NCBI GenBank assembly: GCA_009602725.1
Contig: WELB01000071.1
Location: forward strand, 64,059 to 126,578
DNA: 62,520 nt
Reading direction: 5' to 3'
Source: Spirogloea muscicola
Taxonomy: Eukaryota > Streptophyta > Zygnematophyceae > Spirogloeales > Spirogloeaceae
In this document: in pieces, positions 1 to 11,600 of the stretch
Layout of the letters: each line of letters begins with the position of its first letter
Position numbering within the stretch: position 1 is the stretch's first letter
Program-made: the position numbers and the translations under genes
Notes under the pieces: generated by a model
Databases searched by the model: none
Seen by the model: only the letters and a program-made list of their open reading frames with translations
What the model was told of the DNA's origin: nothing

Positions 1-1
1 G

Positions 2-244
2 CTTGCCCGCCAGGCCATTGACCGGCGGCCGGGTCTGCCAGGGGCGATGCCCGGCTTCAACGCTGCCGGTTCGCTCGCACAAGTCTTCCGCATGCGCCTG
101 GCCGTATCGCTTCAACGCTCCCTTGCCCACGCCGTCCACACGCGCGCAGGCCGTGCTATGGCCGCCGCCTCTGGGTCACGGCGGAGTGCCTCTTTCCCGG
201 CAGCGAGCTACTCAGACCTGATGTTGCTCACTCGTGGGTACTGA
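2..244 (+). pseudogene. LINE-like element, C-terminal tail of RT-type ORF
   Basis: An open frame runs from the window edge to a TGA at 242-244 and ends in ASYSDLMLLTRGY. The same ending, with RLAVSLQRSLAHAVHTRAGRA-like sequence before it, recurs at 54541, 55224, 55971 (reverse) and 56170, so this is a dispersed repeat and not a single-copy gene. The pattern resembles the extreme C-terminus of reverse-transcriptase ORFs of LINE-like elements in algae and oomycetes; that assignment is from memory of the family. The catalytic RT domain is not in the window, so whether the copy is complete upstream is unknown. Confidence 0.5.
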
Positions 245-545
245 GCTTTCCTCTGCATCGTTTCTATGTTCTGCAGTGTTTTGTAGTGTAGTCCTTTTTC
301 CGGCTCCTCGTTCTTTGGCTTTGGACATTGTCCATTCTTTTTTGGGCTGGCTTTGCCAGCCCCTCTTCTCTATGGGCGCGCACTTTCTTTGGTGGTGTTG
401 CCCTCGTCACGGTCACCATCTTTTTAAGAGCAAGCGCGGCCAGATTAACTGGTGGCTGGGAGAGGCCAGCCCAAAAGAATGGACAAGGTCACCATCTGGG
501 ACGACGTCGTCGCCGTTTGACAACGGAGTCATAGCGTAAGCTCTT
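245..545 (+). repeat. LINE-like 3' tail with long inverted repeat
   Basis: Non-coding sequence directly after the LINE-like stop. The arm at about 324-350 (TGTCCATTC then GGGCTGGC) is complementary to 463-489 (GCCAGCCC then GAATGGACA), so the tail can fold into a long hairpin with a loop of roughly 110 nt. Related sequence follows the copy at 55224-55670, and a relative is embedded at 38085-38457. Confidence 0.6.
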
Positions 546-695
546 CCAAAGGGCCGACAGGCGCCTCAGAGCCAAAGCCTCCACAAAACCCCTCGGTAGC
601 GGCAGTCAGGAGACGCCTCTAGCCCGCCATGCCCGCCGCGGCGGCCGCGCCGGCGGCGGCGGCGGCGGCGGCGGTGGCGGCGGCGGTGGCGGACC
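546..695 (+). promoter_or_regulatory. Probable promoter/5' leader of the E2 gene
   Basis: Short GC-rich interval between the LINE-like tail and the E2 start codon. It holds a GGC-rich tract at about 639-693. I see no clear TATA box. An ATG at 629 lies in another frame and leads into Ala-rich low-complexity sequence, so I do not use it as the start. Confidence 0.4.
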
Positions 696-2164
696 ATGTT
701 GGACGTGGTGCGGGTTCAGAAGGAGCTGGTGGAGATCGAGCGCGACAAGCAGTCGGGCGTAAGCGTGGCCGTGGACGGCGGCGACCTCACCAGGATGTGC
801 GGCACCATCGCCGGCCCCGAGGGCACCCCCTACGAGGGCGGCGTCTTCAACATCGACATCCAGCTGCCCTGTATGCCCTTGCTGCCGCTGCCTCGAGCGA
901 GCATCAGCCTCGGTGCAGCCTGACGACTCTGCCACGGATATGACATGCGTGGCTGAATACATATCATCAGCTTTCCATCGCGTGTTCTGTCACGTGCTAT
1001 TTGTCGAGCTTGCCGATTGCAAGCCTTGTAAGCCATATACAGGACACACACCTGCGTCATGCCCGTCCTCTTTCCAAGTATCAGCAGTTACGGGCTGAGC
1101 CCACCGTAACAGTGTTCATGCTCTCTGAGCAGAAGTTGACCAGCTCGAGTGAACCTACTTGCTATTGCAGCCGCTTACCCGTTCGAGCCCCCCAAGATGA
1201 GATTTGTCACCAAAGTCTGGTGAGAACCGTGCTTTCGTACAATCAAACGAAGTTGCTCGCCTTACATCCTGGCAGCAGGACGCCAGCATGGGGCCACTTC
1301 CTAAGCTTCTACTCGACTGGGTGCTTCTGTGAGCTGCTTCTGAATACACATGCATGACAATGACAGTGCTCCAAGTGCGCGTGTTTCACAGGCATCCGAA
1401 TGTTAGCAGTCAGAATGGGGCTATCTGCTTGGACATCCTCAAGGACCAGTGGAGCCCAGCTCTGACACTGAAAACGGCTCTACTGTCCCTACAAGCCCTG
1501 CTTTCGACGCCAGAACCTAGTGACCCTTTGGATGCTGTTGTTGCTCAACAGGTATTCCCTCGTTATTCCACCCCAGCTGTCCTATGCATACATTGTGGCA
1601 TGGATTGGACCTCATTGGGAGGCTATGATGGATAGCTACGGGTATGAAAGTCTTTCTTTGCAGCAAAGGTGCTGTGCAAATGAAGTGATGCAGACAAATG
1701 CAAGGTGGACTACTTCGATCATGTGTTGCTACCGCCTTATCTCTTTCTGCCTCCCATCTGGATCTGGCCTTATTATGCTTACCCATAATTCGCAGTACTT
1801 GAAGGATTATGTAACATTTGTGGGGACTGCCAGATACTGGACAGATAACTTTGCCACTCGGAAAGATGTTGGTCTAGCCGAAAAGGTACGAATGAGCCTG
1901 CACTTGCAGAGCGGATAAAAGATAATCAGCTTCTACTTGAGCAAATCTTGATAGTCCCCTTTGCACTTGTGCTATTGTTGGTAATAGCTTGCTCATGCCA
2001 TGATTTTTGACAAACCTCTACAAGGCCCACGGATGTTCTCCACATGGCAAATTCAGGTGGCGAAGCTGGTCGAGATGGGCTTCGCTGACGCTGCTGCACG
2101 GTCGGCTTTGGAAAGTTGCGGTGGAGATGAGAATGCGGCTTTGGAGAAGCTCTGCTGCTCATAA
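696..2164 (+). CDS. UBC27: Ubiquitin-conjugating enzyme E2 with C-terminal UBA domain (E2-25K/UBC27 class)
   Basis: Exons 696-870, 1171-1219, 1392-1551, 1796-1885 and 2057-2164, all with GT-AG junctions and compatible phases, give 193 residues. Human UBE2K has 200 and plant UBC27 about 192. The UBC fold covers roughly residues 1-158: GTPYEGG, the [18 protein letters not shown] stretch, then [10 protein letters not shown] with the catalytic Cys codon at 1426-1428. Exon 5 encodes the UBA domain (VAKLVEMGF through [11 protein letters not shown]). A UBC core followed directly by UBA is diagnostic of the E2-25K class, which takes ubiquitin from E1 and builds mainly K48-linked chains in cytosol and nucleus. 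The start at 696 is chosen because [14 protein letters not shown] aligns with the family N-terminus. The gene looks intact although a LINE-like tail lies about 150 bp upstream. By plant naming it would be UBC27. Confidence 0.95.
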
Positions 2165-3604
2165 TGGTGAAGGCTTGCTCAATGTCAACAGCTTGTGGTG
2201 TGGCGACCCTAGCCCATTCTTTATACTTCTGTGCATGCTTCTTCGTGTATTGCATATATCTGATTTGTGACTATGCCCTGATTCTGTTGCTGGTAATACC
2301 TTTACCTTTAGCAGCCTGTACAAATATTGCAACTAAGTGACTATCATGCTGCCGCTTACCGGATGATTGTCGTAGTTGAGCCACTCGGACTAGGTCAGCT
2401 TCCAAAATCTGCTGAGGGATACTTACATGTGGTAGGCTTTGACCGGCATGAGGTGCTCCCCATGGGCCGGGCCCATGTGGTCGTCTTCTCCGTCTTCACC
2501 GAAGGCCAAGCTTACATTCGGGCATACTGCGATGTAAAGCATGTTGTCGACGTGAGCTTCGTATCCGGTGCTTCAATGACATGCGCGTCTTTATGCCTCG
2601 GTAAAACCTCAGGAAGCTTGTGGAAACCATGCACAATGCAGCGCTGAGCTCAACCTGCAGCGATTTGTCTATGCCTCCGAGCTGGTTAGCCAGGAAATTC
2701 ACTAGTCCAATGCAATTGAGGTCTGACGTGCATGGCTGTCACAAATCCCGGGTTTTCAGTGTAGATACGTCACCTCCGCGCTTGTTCTGCTTGGCCAGCT
2801 GCATAGCGTATCCCGGCCTGAGGGCCTTCAACGCGGAAGCAGTAATGAAGTCAGCCAATTGTTAGGAGCGCTTGCTGACTTTCCAGGAGGACGCCAAACG
2901 ACTCGACATGCCTTCTAGGGCCTTGTTGCGGATGTTCACAAGCATCAACCAGTCCGCTCCAATGTATAGTGATACTCTGCCTCGCATGATGCGAGCAAAG
3001 CATCGCGCAAGAAATGGTGAGAGCCATATGCGCTTAAATGAGGCAATGAGCTAGGGAAACCCTCCTTTGCCTCACTCTGCCCCCAGGAGAAGCAACTGTA
3101 CTGTATGACTGTTGTCCATTGGCCGTGTGAATGTAAGAATGAACTTATTGTGCGATTTCCAGACTACGCTTTGCAAATCTGTAGCAAGGGGCTACGAGTA
3201 TATCAGTGGCAGACGTATTTGGAAAAGGCAACATCGAACGAGAACACGAACAAGAACACAGTGAACCAAAGGCCTTAACCAGTAACAGCGGTGACACAAA
3301 TACAGCGAACAAGCGTGACGAATGCGAGCAGACCGCCGAGCCCACGCTGCCAGCGAAGCAATAGTTGTGAAGAATGCAATAATTGGGGCTACAAGTGGAG
3401 AATAGCAACATTGTGCAGTGGCAACGTCCTGAGGGTGGAGGGTGGTCCGAGGGACACTCACCACCGTCCCAACTTCGTATCTCTCCTTGTATAGCCGACA
3501 CCATGCGGGTCTCCCACCATCCCGCCCTTCCCAGACCCTGTGGAACAACTGGCACCGATGGTCGACGGACAAAGTGTGACAACTATGAGCAGCTCGACGA
3601 GCAC
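2165..3604. other. No recognisable gene; possible decayed copia-like RT on the minus strand
   Basis: The first part is presumably the 3' UTR of the E2 gene. No long frame resembles a known protein. On the minus strand about 2420-2870 can be read with breaks as something like a Ty1/copia RT (a YVDDML-like HVDNML, and a stretch that could be the LYGLKQAPR region), but identity is too low to claim. From 2870 to 3604 I see nothing. Confidence 0.25.
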
Positions 3605-5393
3605 AGGCGAAGCAAGCAATGAGTGTGATTATTGCCAGTCTAGTGTATGTCGCTTGGCGACAGGTGGCCAGTGTGCCACTGTGCTACGTGCTGCTGAATC
3701 ACGGTTTCTTTCTCGTGGATGTGATGTTTCTCGCTCGTCTGTCACAAGGACGCTCCCTGTGTGGCAGCTTACAATTTGCTGCTAGTCAGCTCGGGCTAGC
3801 CCGGACCCATCAATCGTGTATCGTGTGTGACTTGAGCTCCGGTGTTGTAAGGCCCAACACAAGCTGGCCTACTCGTGACTCTATGCCTTTGAAAGATGTG
3901 GACTTCGTCGTGAGGTCGGCATTGAGTGATGCCTCGGCATGTGTGATGTCTGCATCGCTACTTACCTCGCCATATCTCTGGTGTCGGCGGCTCGTGCGGC
4001 CTCACCCTTGAATGTGCTTGGGCACACTCCAAGAAGTACCGGAAGCAGTATATGGTGCTTAACACTGTAGAGAGACGAGGACTGTGGCTAGCCGCCGTCC
4101 TCATTGACCAAAAGGCCTGTGTGGCTCTGGAATAGCACTTCGGTGTAAGCTACTTTCGGTGCAATTTCATGGCTCTCCGCAGCTGTCGATGATATACAAG
4201 CTTCGGGCTGAGTGAGTGCTTGAGCCAGGGTTGGCATGGTTGTCAGTGCCCCTTGCAGCAGCCACTGCCTGTACTCACTTCAGCTTTGTTGGAAGAGTGT
4301 GTTGTGAAACTGCTAGCTTCGTATTGTCTAGGTCTGATTGTTATGTGTGAAGTTGCGCTGTAGCAATTCGTGGGGCTTATCCCGGACAGCGGCAGACGAG
4401 GTCTGGGTCTTTAGACTCACTTTGGATGGAGCAGCGTGAGTGGATGGCATGGATCCTCCAAGCTGGCTACCAGGTCAGCAGCTTATCTGCTGGGCTGGCT
4501 GACCGAGCTCAAGCCCCCCACGCTGTGTCCGCTAGAGTCACGCGGTATCACGCGGTCTTGGCCGGGTCGTAAGACACCAGAGGCAGCCCTGGCACTCCTC
4601 TACACCTTCGAGCCCGCATAGTCCAGTCGCTACCCGGTTGCCGCCGCCTCAGCCCGCCGCTGCTGCGCCGCTGTTGCCGCCATAGCAGGGGCGGCTTCTC
4701 GACACTCCCCGTAGTCCCTACGCACTAAGCAACGTATATCGGAAGTAGGCGAGACCATGCAAATTTTCCTGCCCGAGTGGCCTGTACTGTGGCCCGTATT
4801 GCTGGTTTGTGAAGATTAGACCATCAGCCCAGCCGAGTGCGTGATTGGCGACTTGCACTCGAGGCATAAGCTGCCAGCATGTGATGCCTGCAGCTATTGC
4901 AATTTAGCAGTCTGGTGAGCGCTCATATCCCGTTTTGATTGTCAAGGTCTGGCTTGTATTGGATTGCTCCCTACAGCATCCTTGCACCAAGGGCTGGAAA
5001 GGCTGTGATTGATGACGTACCTTCACATGCAAACAGCTTTGGCTGTGTATGTGATTGTGAAGATGCGCAAAGATTCTCCCGCGACTCTGTTGTGAGTGTT
5101 GACTTTCACACGGTGTAAGTCTGACAAATTATTGGCACTCTTTGGCGTTCCTATGCTCTTCCGGGCAGGTTGCCTCCTCACAAAGGCGTGACTCTGCTGT
5201 GAGTGTTGATTCTCACATGGTGTGCCTCTGACAAAACACTTACACTCTTTGGCGTTCCGATGCTCTTCCGGACAGGTTGCCTCCTCACAAAGGCTCGCCT
5301 CATGACGACGTGGCTCATTGGAGCCACGCGCTCAGCTGCTGTACTGCGCTATTTACCGACTGACTTCCAAGTGATCTGAAGTGTCGAGAGATG
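3605..5393 (+). pseudogene. Highly decayed Ty3/gypsy internal region (old lineage, copy 1)
   Basis: Nucleotide-level relative of about 9930-11130 and, reversed, of 37830-39580. The best-conserved marker is around 3905-4000 (GTGGACTTCGT, GATGCCTCGGCATG), which matches 10140-10190. In the better-preserved copies the downstream part reads with many stops as the protease-RT linker of a gypsy pol. It continues after the solo LTR at 5399-6143, where GCGGACTTGC at about 6158 matches 11110. No open frame survives. Confidence 0.55.
5080..5293 (+). repeat. Tandem duplication, 107-bp period
   Basis: Two adjacent copies, 5080-5186 and 5187-5293, both containing GACTCTG, GAGTGTTGA, CTTTGGCGTTCC, ATGCTCTTCCGG and GGTTGCCTCCTCACAAAGG. 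The equivalent place in copy 2 (about 10910) has no such duplication, so it arose after the copies diverged. Confidence 0.85.
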
Positions 5394-5398
5394 CAATC

Positions 5399-6143
5399 TG
5401 TAACGTTCCCTCCGTTTGAGCCCGCCAACGGTGCCGGTAACCTCACATAATCGTATCGTATCTACCGTTTGGGAGTCAAAAACCGTCCGGGTAATTTCGC
5501 TCCACTACGTGTAGCTATGTAGGGGCTGAGGCCTTGGGCACGTCTGGCACGCGCCACGCGCAGCACGCGCCACGCGCGGCACTCGCCACGCGCGGCACGC
5601 GCCAAACCCCTGGATTCGTACCCCATTTTGTCAGGCCCGCCCCTCCACGGGAGGACCTTGGGGGCAAGCCTCGTCACACCCTCGGGGGAGGGGTGGCAGA
5701 AGGAACGCTTATCAGTAGCAGGCCGAGGCCAGGCTCCTCAGTCGGACCCGTGACGCCAAGAGAGGCACAGCCCTGCTGCTGCCTGCTGCTGCAGCCGCCG
5801 CCACAGCTCTGCTGCTGCAACCTGCTGCCGCAGTCGCCGCCGCAGCTCTGCTGCTGCCGCCTGCTGCCCAGTCCGTCGCCGCAGCTCGTCGCTGCGGGCC
5901 TCATTGGATCTCTGTAAGTACTATGGCTGCGACCCTTGCGGGGACAGCTGCTGACCCTCGGTGAGTCGTCGCCTTCCGGCGGTGCCTCAGGGTAAGACTT
6001 CCCCTGCGCTATGTGCGCGTCTGTGTGCGCTGTGTGCGCTGGCAGTCCACTCTGTAAGCGGGCTGTCTCCAATATACCCTATGTCCAAAACCCAAATAGG
6101 ACGTTCTGACCCAAACTGTGTGATCAGGGACAGGGAATTTACA
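5399..6143 (+). mobile_element. Solo LTR, family B
   Basis: Starts TGTAACGTTCCCTCCG and ends AATTTACA. A perfect 5-bp target-site duplication CAATC occurs at 5394-5398 and 6144-6148, and the decayed gypsy sequence resumes on the far side. It shows the family layout: CTG-rich tract, a GTAAGT donor-like site at 5914-5919, a GC hairpin followed by GGGTAAGACTTCC, and a terminal small hairpin. With no internal region beside it, this is a product of LTR-LTR recombination. Confidence 0.9.
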
Positions 6144-6246
6144 CAATCCCCCATTGAGGCGGACTTGCTAACAGAAGGGCAAGTGAGCTTTCTGGTCGCC
6201 AGACGGTGCAATTAAGCTGTCGTGTGAAGAAGGATAAAGTCCTGGC

Positions 6247-7761
6247 TGCAACGTTCACTCCGTTTGGGAGTGCCAACGGTGCCGGTAATGATCATATCGT
6301 ATCTACTGTTTGGAAATTCCAAACGGTACCGGTTGCTTTGCTCCACTGTATGTAGCTAAGTACGGTCCGAGGCCCCGAACCGCACGTGCACCGACCAGGC
6401 TGCGTCGTGCCTCCTTGGTGCCGCCCGTGTCACCGGGTCGCGACTTCTTTGTTTCGGCCGAGGCGCCGCGTCGCGCCTCCTTGGAGCCGCCCAATGGGCG
6501 CCGCTTCGTGTCTCCGTGTACCGCCTAAAGGGCGTCGCTTAGTGTCCCCATTGGTCAGGCCCGCCCCTCCAGGCGAGGAGCTTGGGGGCGACCCTCGTCA
6601 CACCCTCGGGTGGAGGGGTGGCAGATGGAACGCTGATCAGTAGTAGGCCGAGGCCACAATGCTCAATGGACCCGTGACGCCAAGAGAGGCACAGCCCTGC
6701 TGCTGCCTGCTACAACAGCCGCCGCCACAGCCCTGCTGCTGCTGCCTGCTGCCCAGCCCGTCGCCGCAGCTCGTCGCTGCAGATATCGCCGGCTCTCTGT
6801 AAGTACTATGGCTGCGTACACGTCGGGACAACTGGTAAGCCAGACCCTCCGCTGAATCACCGCCTTCTGGCGGTGCCTCACGGTAAGACTTCCGCTGCGC
6901 TATGTGCGCATATGTGTCCGCTTTGTGCGCTGGAGTTCCACTCTGTAAGGGGGTTGTCTCCAAATCTGAAACATTCTAAGCCCTATACACGCAGTTAGGG
7001 ATTAGTACGTCCTGATTGGGTCCGGTCACTGGGGATTTAGAAGCAAACCCCCTACAGTGAAGCAGTACTACAGCACACAGCGGAAGTCTTACCCGGAGGC
7101 GCCGCCAAAGGCGGCGACTCTATTGTGCGTCTGACTAAATAGCTATCCCCGCATGGGGTGCAGCCATGGTACTTACGAAGAGCCGGCGATATCCACAGCG
7201 ACGAGCTGCGGCGACGGGCTGGGCAGCAGACGGCAGCAACAGGGCTGTGGCGGCGGCTGCGGCAGCAGGCAAGCAGGGCTCTGCCTCTCTCTGGCCTCAC
7301 TGATCGGATTGACCCGTTCGGTTCAGCCGACTACTTGTGATGCTTCAATGCCACCCCCTCCAGAGTGTGTGGGAGCCGCTTCAAGGCTCACCCCGTCAGG
7401 GGCGGGCCGCACGAGGATCGGTCGCGGGGACATGTCACGTCCACTGAAGACCTCGAGGGTATCGAAGGGTGGACATGTAACGTCCACGGGCGGACCGTGA
7501 GGGATCCGTAGGACAAGAGACGTCCACGGGCGGACCTCGAGGATACAGCAAGACAGAAGTCACGCCGAGCGGCACGACGCTGGCGTAGAAGACAAGGCGC
7601 CTAGACGAGCGCCCAGACAATGGATAGATAGATAACACATGTAAGCGACATTAGGAGGAAAAGGAGCCCAGACGGGCAGAACGCTACAAAAGCACCCTAT
7701 GCCCGACTCCCCAACAGGACGTTCTGACCCTAACTGTGTGATTAAGGATAGGAACATTACA
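6247..7761 (+). mobile_element. Family B LTR, interrupted; 5' LTR of a lost element
   Basis: Starts TGCAACGTTCACTCCG and ends GGAACATTACA at 7761, with 6967-7688 being a reversed D LTR inserted in its 3' part. Directly downstream, 7763-7774 reads TAGTATCAGAGG, a degenerate initiator-Met primer-binding site, so this was a 5' LTR. Only about 60 bp of its leader remain before the next LTR begins at 7826. Confidence 0.8.
6967..7688 (-). mobile_element. Solo LTR, family D, reversed
   Basis: On the minus strand it starts TGTAGCGTTCTGCCC and ends at TTTCA. The flanks are AAATC (6962-6966) and AAAGC (7689-7693), a 4/5 TSD. The host B LTR resumes with the expected ACCCTATGCC. It matches the D LTR at 31008-32563. 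Confidence 0.8.
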
Positions 7762-7825
7762 TTAGTATCAGAGGAGTTCTTGCATCTGGCCAATTACGTA
7801 AAAGGTTGTGTTTTACGACTGTCAG

Positions 7826-8635
7826 TGTAACGTTCCCTCCGTTTGAGAGTGCCAGCGGTTCCGGTGACCTTACATGATCGTATCGTATCTACCGTTTGGG
7901 AGTCCCAAATGGTACCAGTAGCTTTGCTCTACTGTATATAGCTAAGTACGGTTCGAGGTCCCGGGCTCCGTACCACGTGCGCACGCCTCGGGCCCACGCC
8001 CTGTGGGCCGGCCGGGTGGGCCAGCTAGCCTGGACTTATGGCCTCATGGCCTCAGTCCCTTGGCCCCGTGAGCCAGGCTCTTGGCCAGGTGCGCCACTCT
8101 CTTGGCGCCATTTCCTTGGCGCCGTGCGCCAGTGTCTCTTGGATTCGTCGAATGCCCTTGTCAGGTCCGCCCATCTGGGGGAGGACATTGGGGGCGACCA
8201 TCGTCACACCCTCAGGGGCGGGGTGGCAGATGGAACGCTTATCAGTATGTAGGCAGACGCCAGACTTCTCAGTCGGACCCGTGACGCCAAGAGAGGCACA
8301 GCCCTGCTGCTGCCTGCTGCCGCAGCCGCCGCCACAGCTCTGCTGCTGCCGCCTGCTGCCCAGCCCGTCGCCGCAGCTCGTTGCTGCGGGCCTCGCCGGC
8401 TCTCTGTAAGTACCATGGCCGCGCCCCTTGCGGGGACAGCTGCTGACCCTCGGTTGAGTCACCGCCTTCTGGCAATGCCTCAGGGTAAGACTTCCGCTGC
8501 GCTATGTGCGCGTGTGTGCGCTGTGTGCGCTGGCGTTCCACTCTGAAAGGGGGTCTTCTCCTGAACACCCTATGTCCGAAACCCAAACAGGACGTTCTGA
8601 CCCTAACTGTGTGATTAGGGACAGGGGACGTTACA
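7826..8635 (+). mobile_element. Family B LTR, 5' LTR of a decayed chromovirus
   Basis: TGTAACGTTCCCTCC to GGGGACGTTACA, 810 bp, followed one base later by a primer-binding site. It lies in the leader of the preceding element (GACTGTCAG upstream). A GTAAGT site is at 8406-8411, and the terminal hairpin CCCTAA/TTAGGG is at 8601-8620 with loop CTGTGTGA. Confidence 0.88.
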
Positions 8636-8636
8636 T

Positions 8637-8648
8637 TGGTATCAGAGG
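8637..8648 (+). promoter_or_regulatory. Primer-binding site (initiator tRNA-Met)
   Basis: TGGTATCAGAGG lies one base after the LTR end. The plant-type initiator tRNA-Met complement is TGGTATCAGAGC, so 11 of 12 positions match. This fixes the orientation and the LTR edge. Confidence 0.88.
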
Positions 8649-11600
8649 AGTTCTTGCATCTAACCAGTCATGTAGACGGTTGTGTTTTACTGCTGACAAT
8701 GCAAGGATCCCTCTGTATTCTGGACTTAATTTTCTCTTTCAAGTGAAACTTTTCCCAGAGTGGACGTGGAGCTGTCATCGGCGAAGCGGCAAGTGCGCCT
8801 CCTTTCGCCTTCGACATCCACGCACCGGCTTCTCAAGATGCCGACTGGCTCTTCTTCCCGGCGGCAATATTCATTGCCTGGTCAGTATTTTGCCTGCGTA
8901 ACCACCTGTGCCCGGTGTGTAGCTGGCCTATGAAGCACGGCATAGCACCTGGTGCCGCAGGTGGGCGGCAATCTGCCTGTCGGCCAGGCGCTGGTCCGTA
9001 CTCTCGCCTGGTGCCCTCCCTCAGTTTGCTTTTACAGCTCTGCTGTTCGGGGGTATGATGTGGCGGGCTACCCATTTTGCTTTGCTTACCTTGTGCACGG
9101 GCCTGGCTCAGCAACACTGTGGTAGTATTGATTCAGCAGATATACTGTATACCCGCCACTGACTTGATCCCTCAGTGTGTTGGTGTAAAGGGCATGGAGT
9201 CGGCTGACTCAAGAGCGCCACCTAGTCCCCCTCTGCCGGCTCTTCAACCTGCTAAGGTCGAGGAAGTGGTCTGATGAGCTGTCGGGACTCCAATCACCAT
9301 CCCTGGATTGACCGACTCCACGGCGGCGCAGCGCGTTGTGCGCTTTGATGGAGCAGTATGAGGCTGCTGGTCCAAGTGGACCTGCTAGCAACCCCCATGT
9401 GTGGGGGGTGCTATGAGTTGTGCAAACTGCTCGCCCATGTTGTGGGGCGAGCAGTTCCTGCATCTCCTGTAGGCAATCACTGGTGCTGCCAGGGCTACGG
9501 TTGAATGTGCCCAACTGTCTCCACCTGCTGCACCCGTAGTCGCGACTTGGGTGTGTCCTGCCGTTTTTACCAGCCATGTCTACCTGTTACTGTTGCTGCT
9601 GGAGTTGCGACTGGACTTGCCCAACCGTCTCCACCTACCGTGTCGGCTAGGGAAGCAAAGAGGAGCAACCTCAAAAGCTGACTTTGAGACAGTGGTATGG
9701 CTTGCTTGTACGGCAAAGCCTTCACATCCCGCGTGGGCATTGTGAGCACGTCTTTGTGTTGGAACCTGCCTAGTGGCAGGCTCCGCTTAAGAAGTCCACC
9801 CCTGGGGATCTCATGGTATTGGGAACTTCTTCCAAGCTCATTGACCATATGGACGGATTGCCATTGACTTGGCAAGTCTTTGGGCAACACTTGGCTTGTG
9901 TACCACTGCGCCATGGGCGCTGAACAATTTGTTCGTACTCGCCAATTTGGTATTTGTCGTTTGGTCATAAGTGGCTTGAGTGCCACTACATGCCACGACA
10001 TCCTGTATATCAGCTATCAGCTGTGCTGCTGTGTGATTCGAGCTGGCCAGTACCCAAGGTTTTAGTGTGTGAGACATGGCCCTTGGTGTGGTACAACCCG
10101 CTCTAAGCTGGCCTAAGGGTGGCTACGTGCCCTTGCACGTCGTGGACTTCGTGCTGAGCTCGGTACTGTGTGATGCCTCGGCATGGGTGATCCCTTCTTT
10201 GGTACTCGCCTTGCCGTACCTCAGGTGTTGGCGGCTGGTGCGCCCTCACCCTGGTTTGTGCTGAGTGCACACTCCAAATGCTGGCAGTTTGGTGCTTGGC
10301 ACTAAGTGCGATAAGAATGTGGCTGTCCGCCATCCTCGTTGACCTCGAGGCCTTGGGCCCTGGTCAGTAGCACTTCAATGTCACCTACTTCCAGTAAAAG
10401 TCTTTGGCTCTCTGGAGATGATGTGATGTCACAGCTAAAGGTTGAGTAAGTTTGCAAATCCAGGCTTGGCAAATGTTTTCAACGCCCTTTGTAACCACTG
10501 TTTGGTCAATGCTTCGCCGGTGTACACCTTGTGATGACCACGCGTCATGCCCCACTTGGCAGGCATGGACACGACCATGTGGATCCCAGTGTCCTGCCCG
10601 TGTGGCATGAACATTGGCAGTATTGCTGGGTAGCGACAATTGGACCATTAGCCAGCTTAGTGCTGAGTATCCCTGTGTACTTGTAAGTGGAAAGCTGCCG
10701 GCATTGACTGCCTGCAGCTGGCTAGTGCATCAGAATACTCTGGGTGAGTGCTCGTCTCCGCCTTTGAATGTCAAACGGCTGACTTGTAATGGATGCTTCG
10801 GAACAGCATCTTTGCACTCTGCGACCAACAGCTAGTGTTGAAGACGTACCTTCACATGCAACCAGCTTTGGCTGTGTATCTGATTCTGATGATGAGTAAT
10901 GAGTCTCCCTCTGACTCTGTAGTACGTGTGGTCGCCTCACCTGGTGCGGCTCTTGACAATCAGTCACCGAAGTAGTTGGATGTATGTCCCAAATTCCTCT
11001 GGACGGGTGCTTCCTCATCCGAAGTGGCTCAATGGCGTCCGGCGCTCTGCCGCCGTACTGCCCTCTGTATCGACTGAGTACTCTCGAGTGTTGAGAGATG
11101 CCTTCCCACGTAGCGGACTTGCTTGAATATGGGCATAGTGAAACCCCTCAGTCGCCATATAGTGCACCTATCCGCTTCCTGTAAAGCAGCGTGGTAGTCA
11201 TTGGATGTGCATCCAGCATCGAGCTCTCATCAAGCTCATCGTCAAAGAACCGGTGCCCTGTGCCTGGCATTGATGATCTGTGTGATCGTCTCCAAGGAGC
11301 ATGTGTGAATTGCTCTCTCGATTTGTGAGAGGTCATCACCAACTTTGTATCACGCCTGGGGAAGTGCCGCCGCAGTTGGCTTGTTGTGCGCCGCTCGGAT
11401 ACTTCCAAGCCCTTGTGAGGCTGTGACAATGGGAGTCTCTGGCCCCCATCGTATGACACTCTGCTGGTATACTTGGATAACATACTAGTGTTTGTAAAAT
11501 ATCCGAATATCACGTTTTGCACCTGCAGCTAGTGCTGCCCTTGCGACGTGAAAATCCTTATATGCCACGTGTGTGCTACCAGTATTTGGGCATGCTGTGG

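Noticed and set aside
629-943. Alternative Ala-rich N-terminus for the E2 enzyme from the ATG at 629
   Set aside because: It is in a different frame from the UBC domain and reads through GGC repeats.
2420-2870. Ty1/copia reverse transcriptase on the minus strand
   Set aside because: Only faint motif resemblance with stops; kept as a remark in the intergenic entry and not called as an element.
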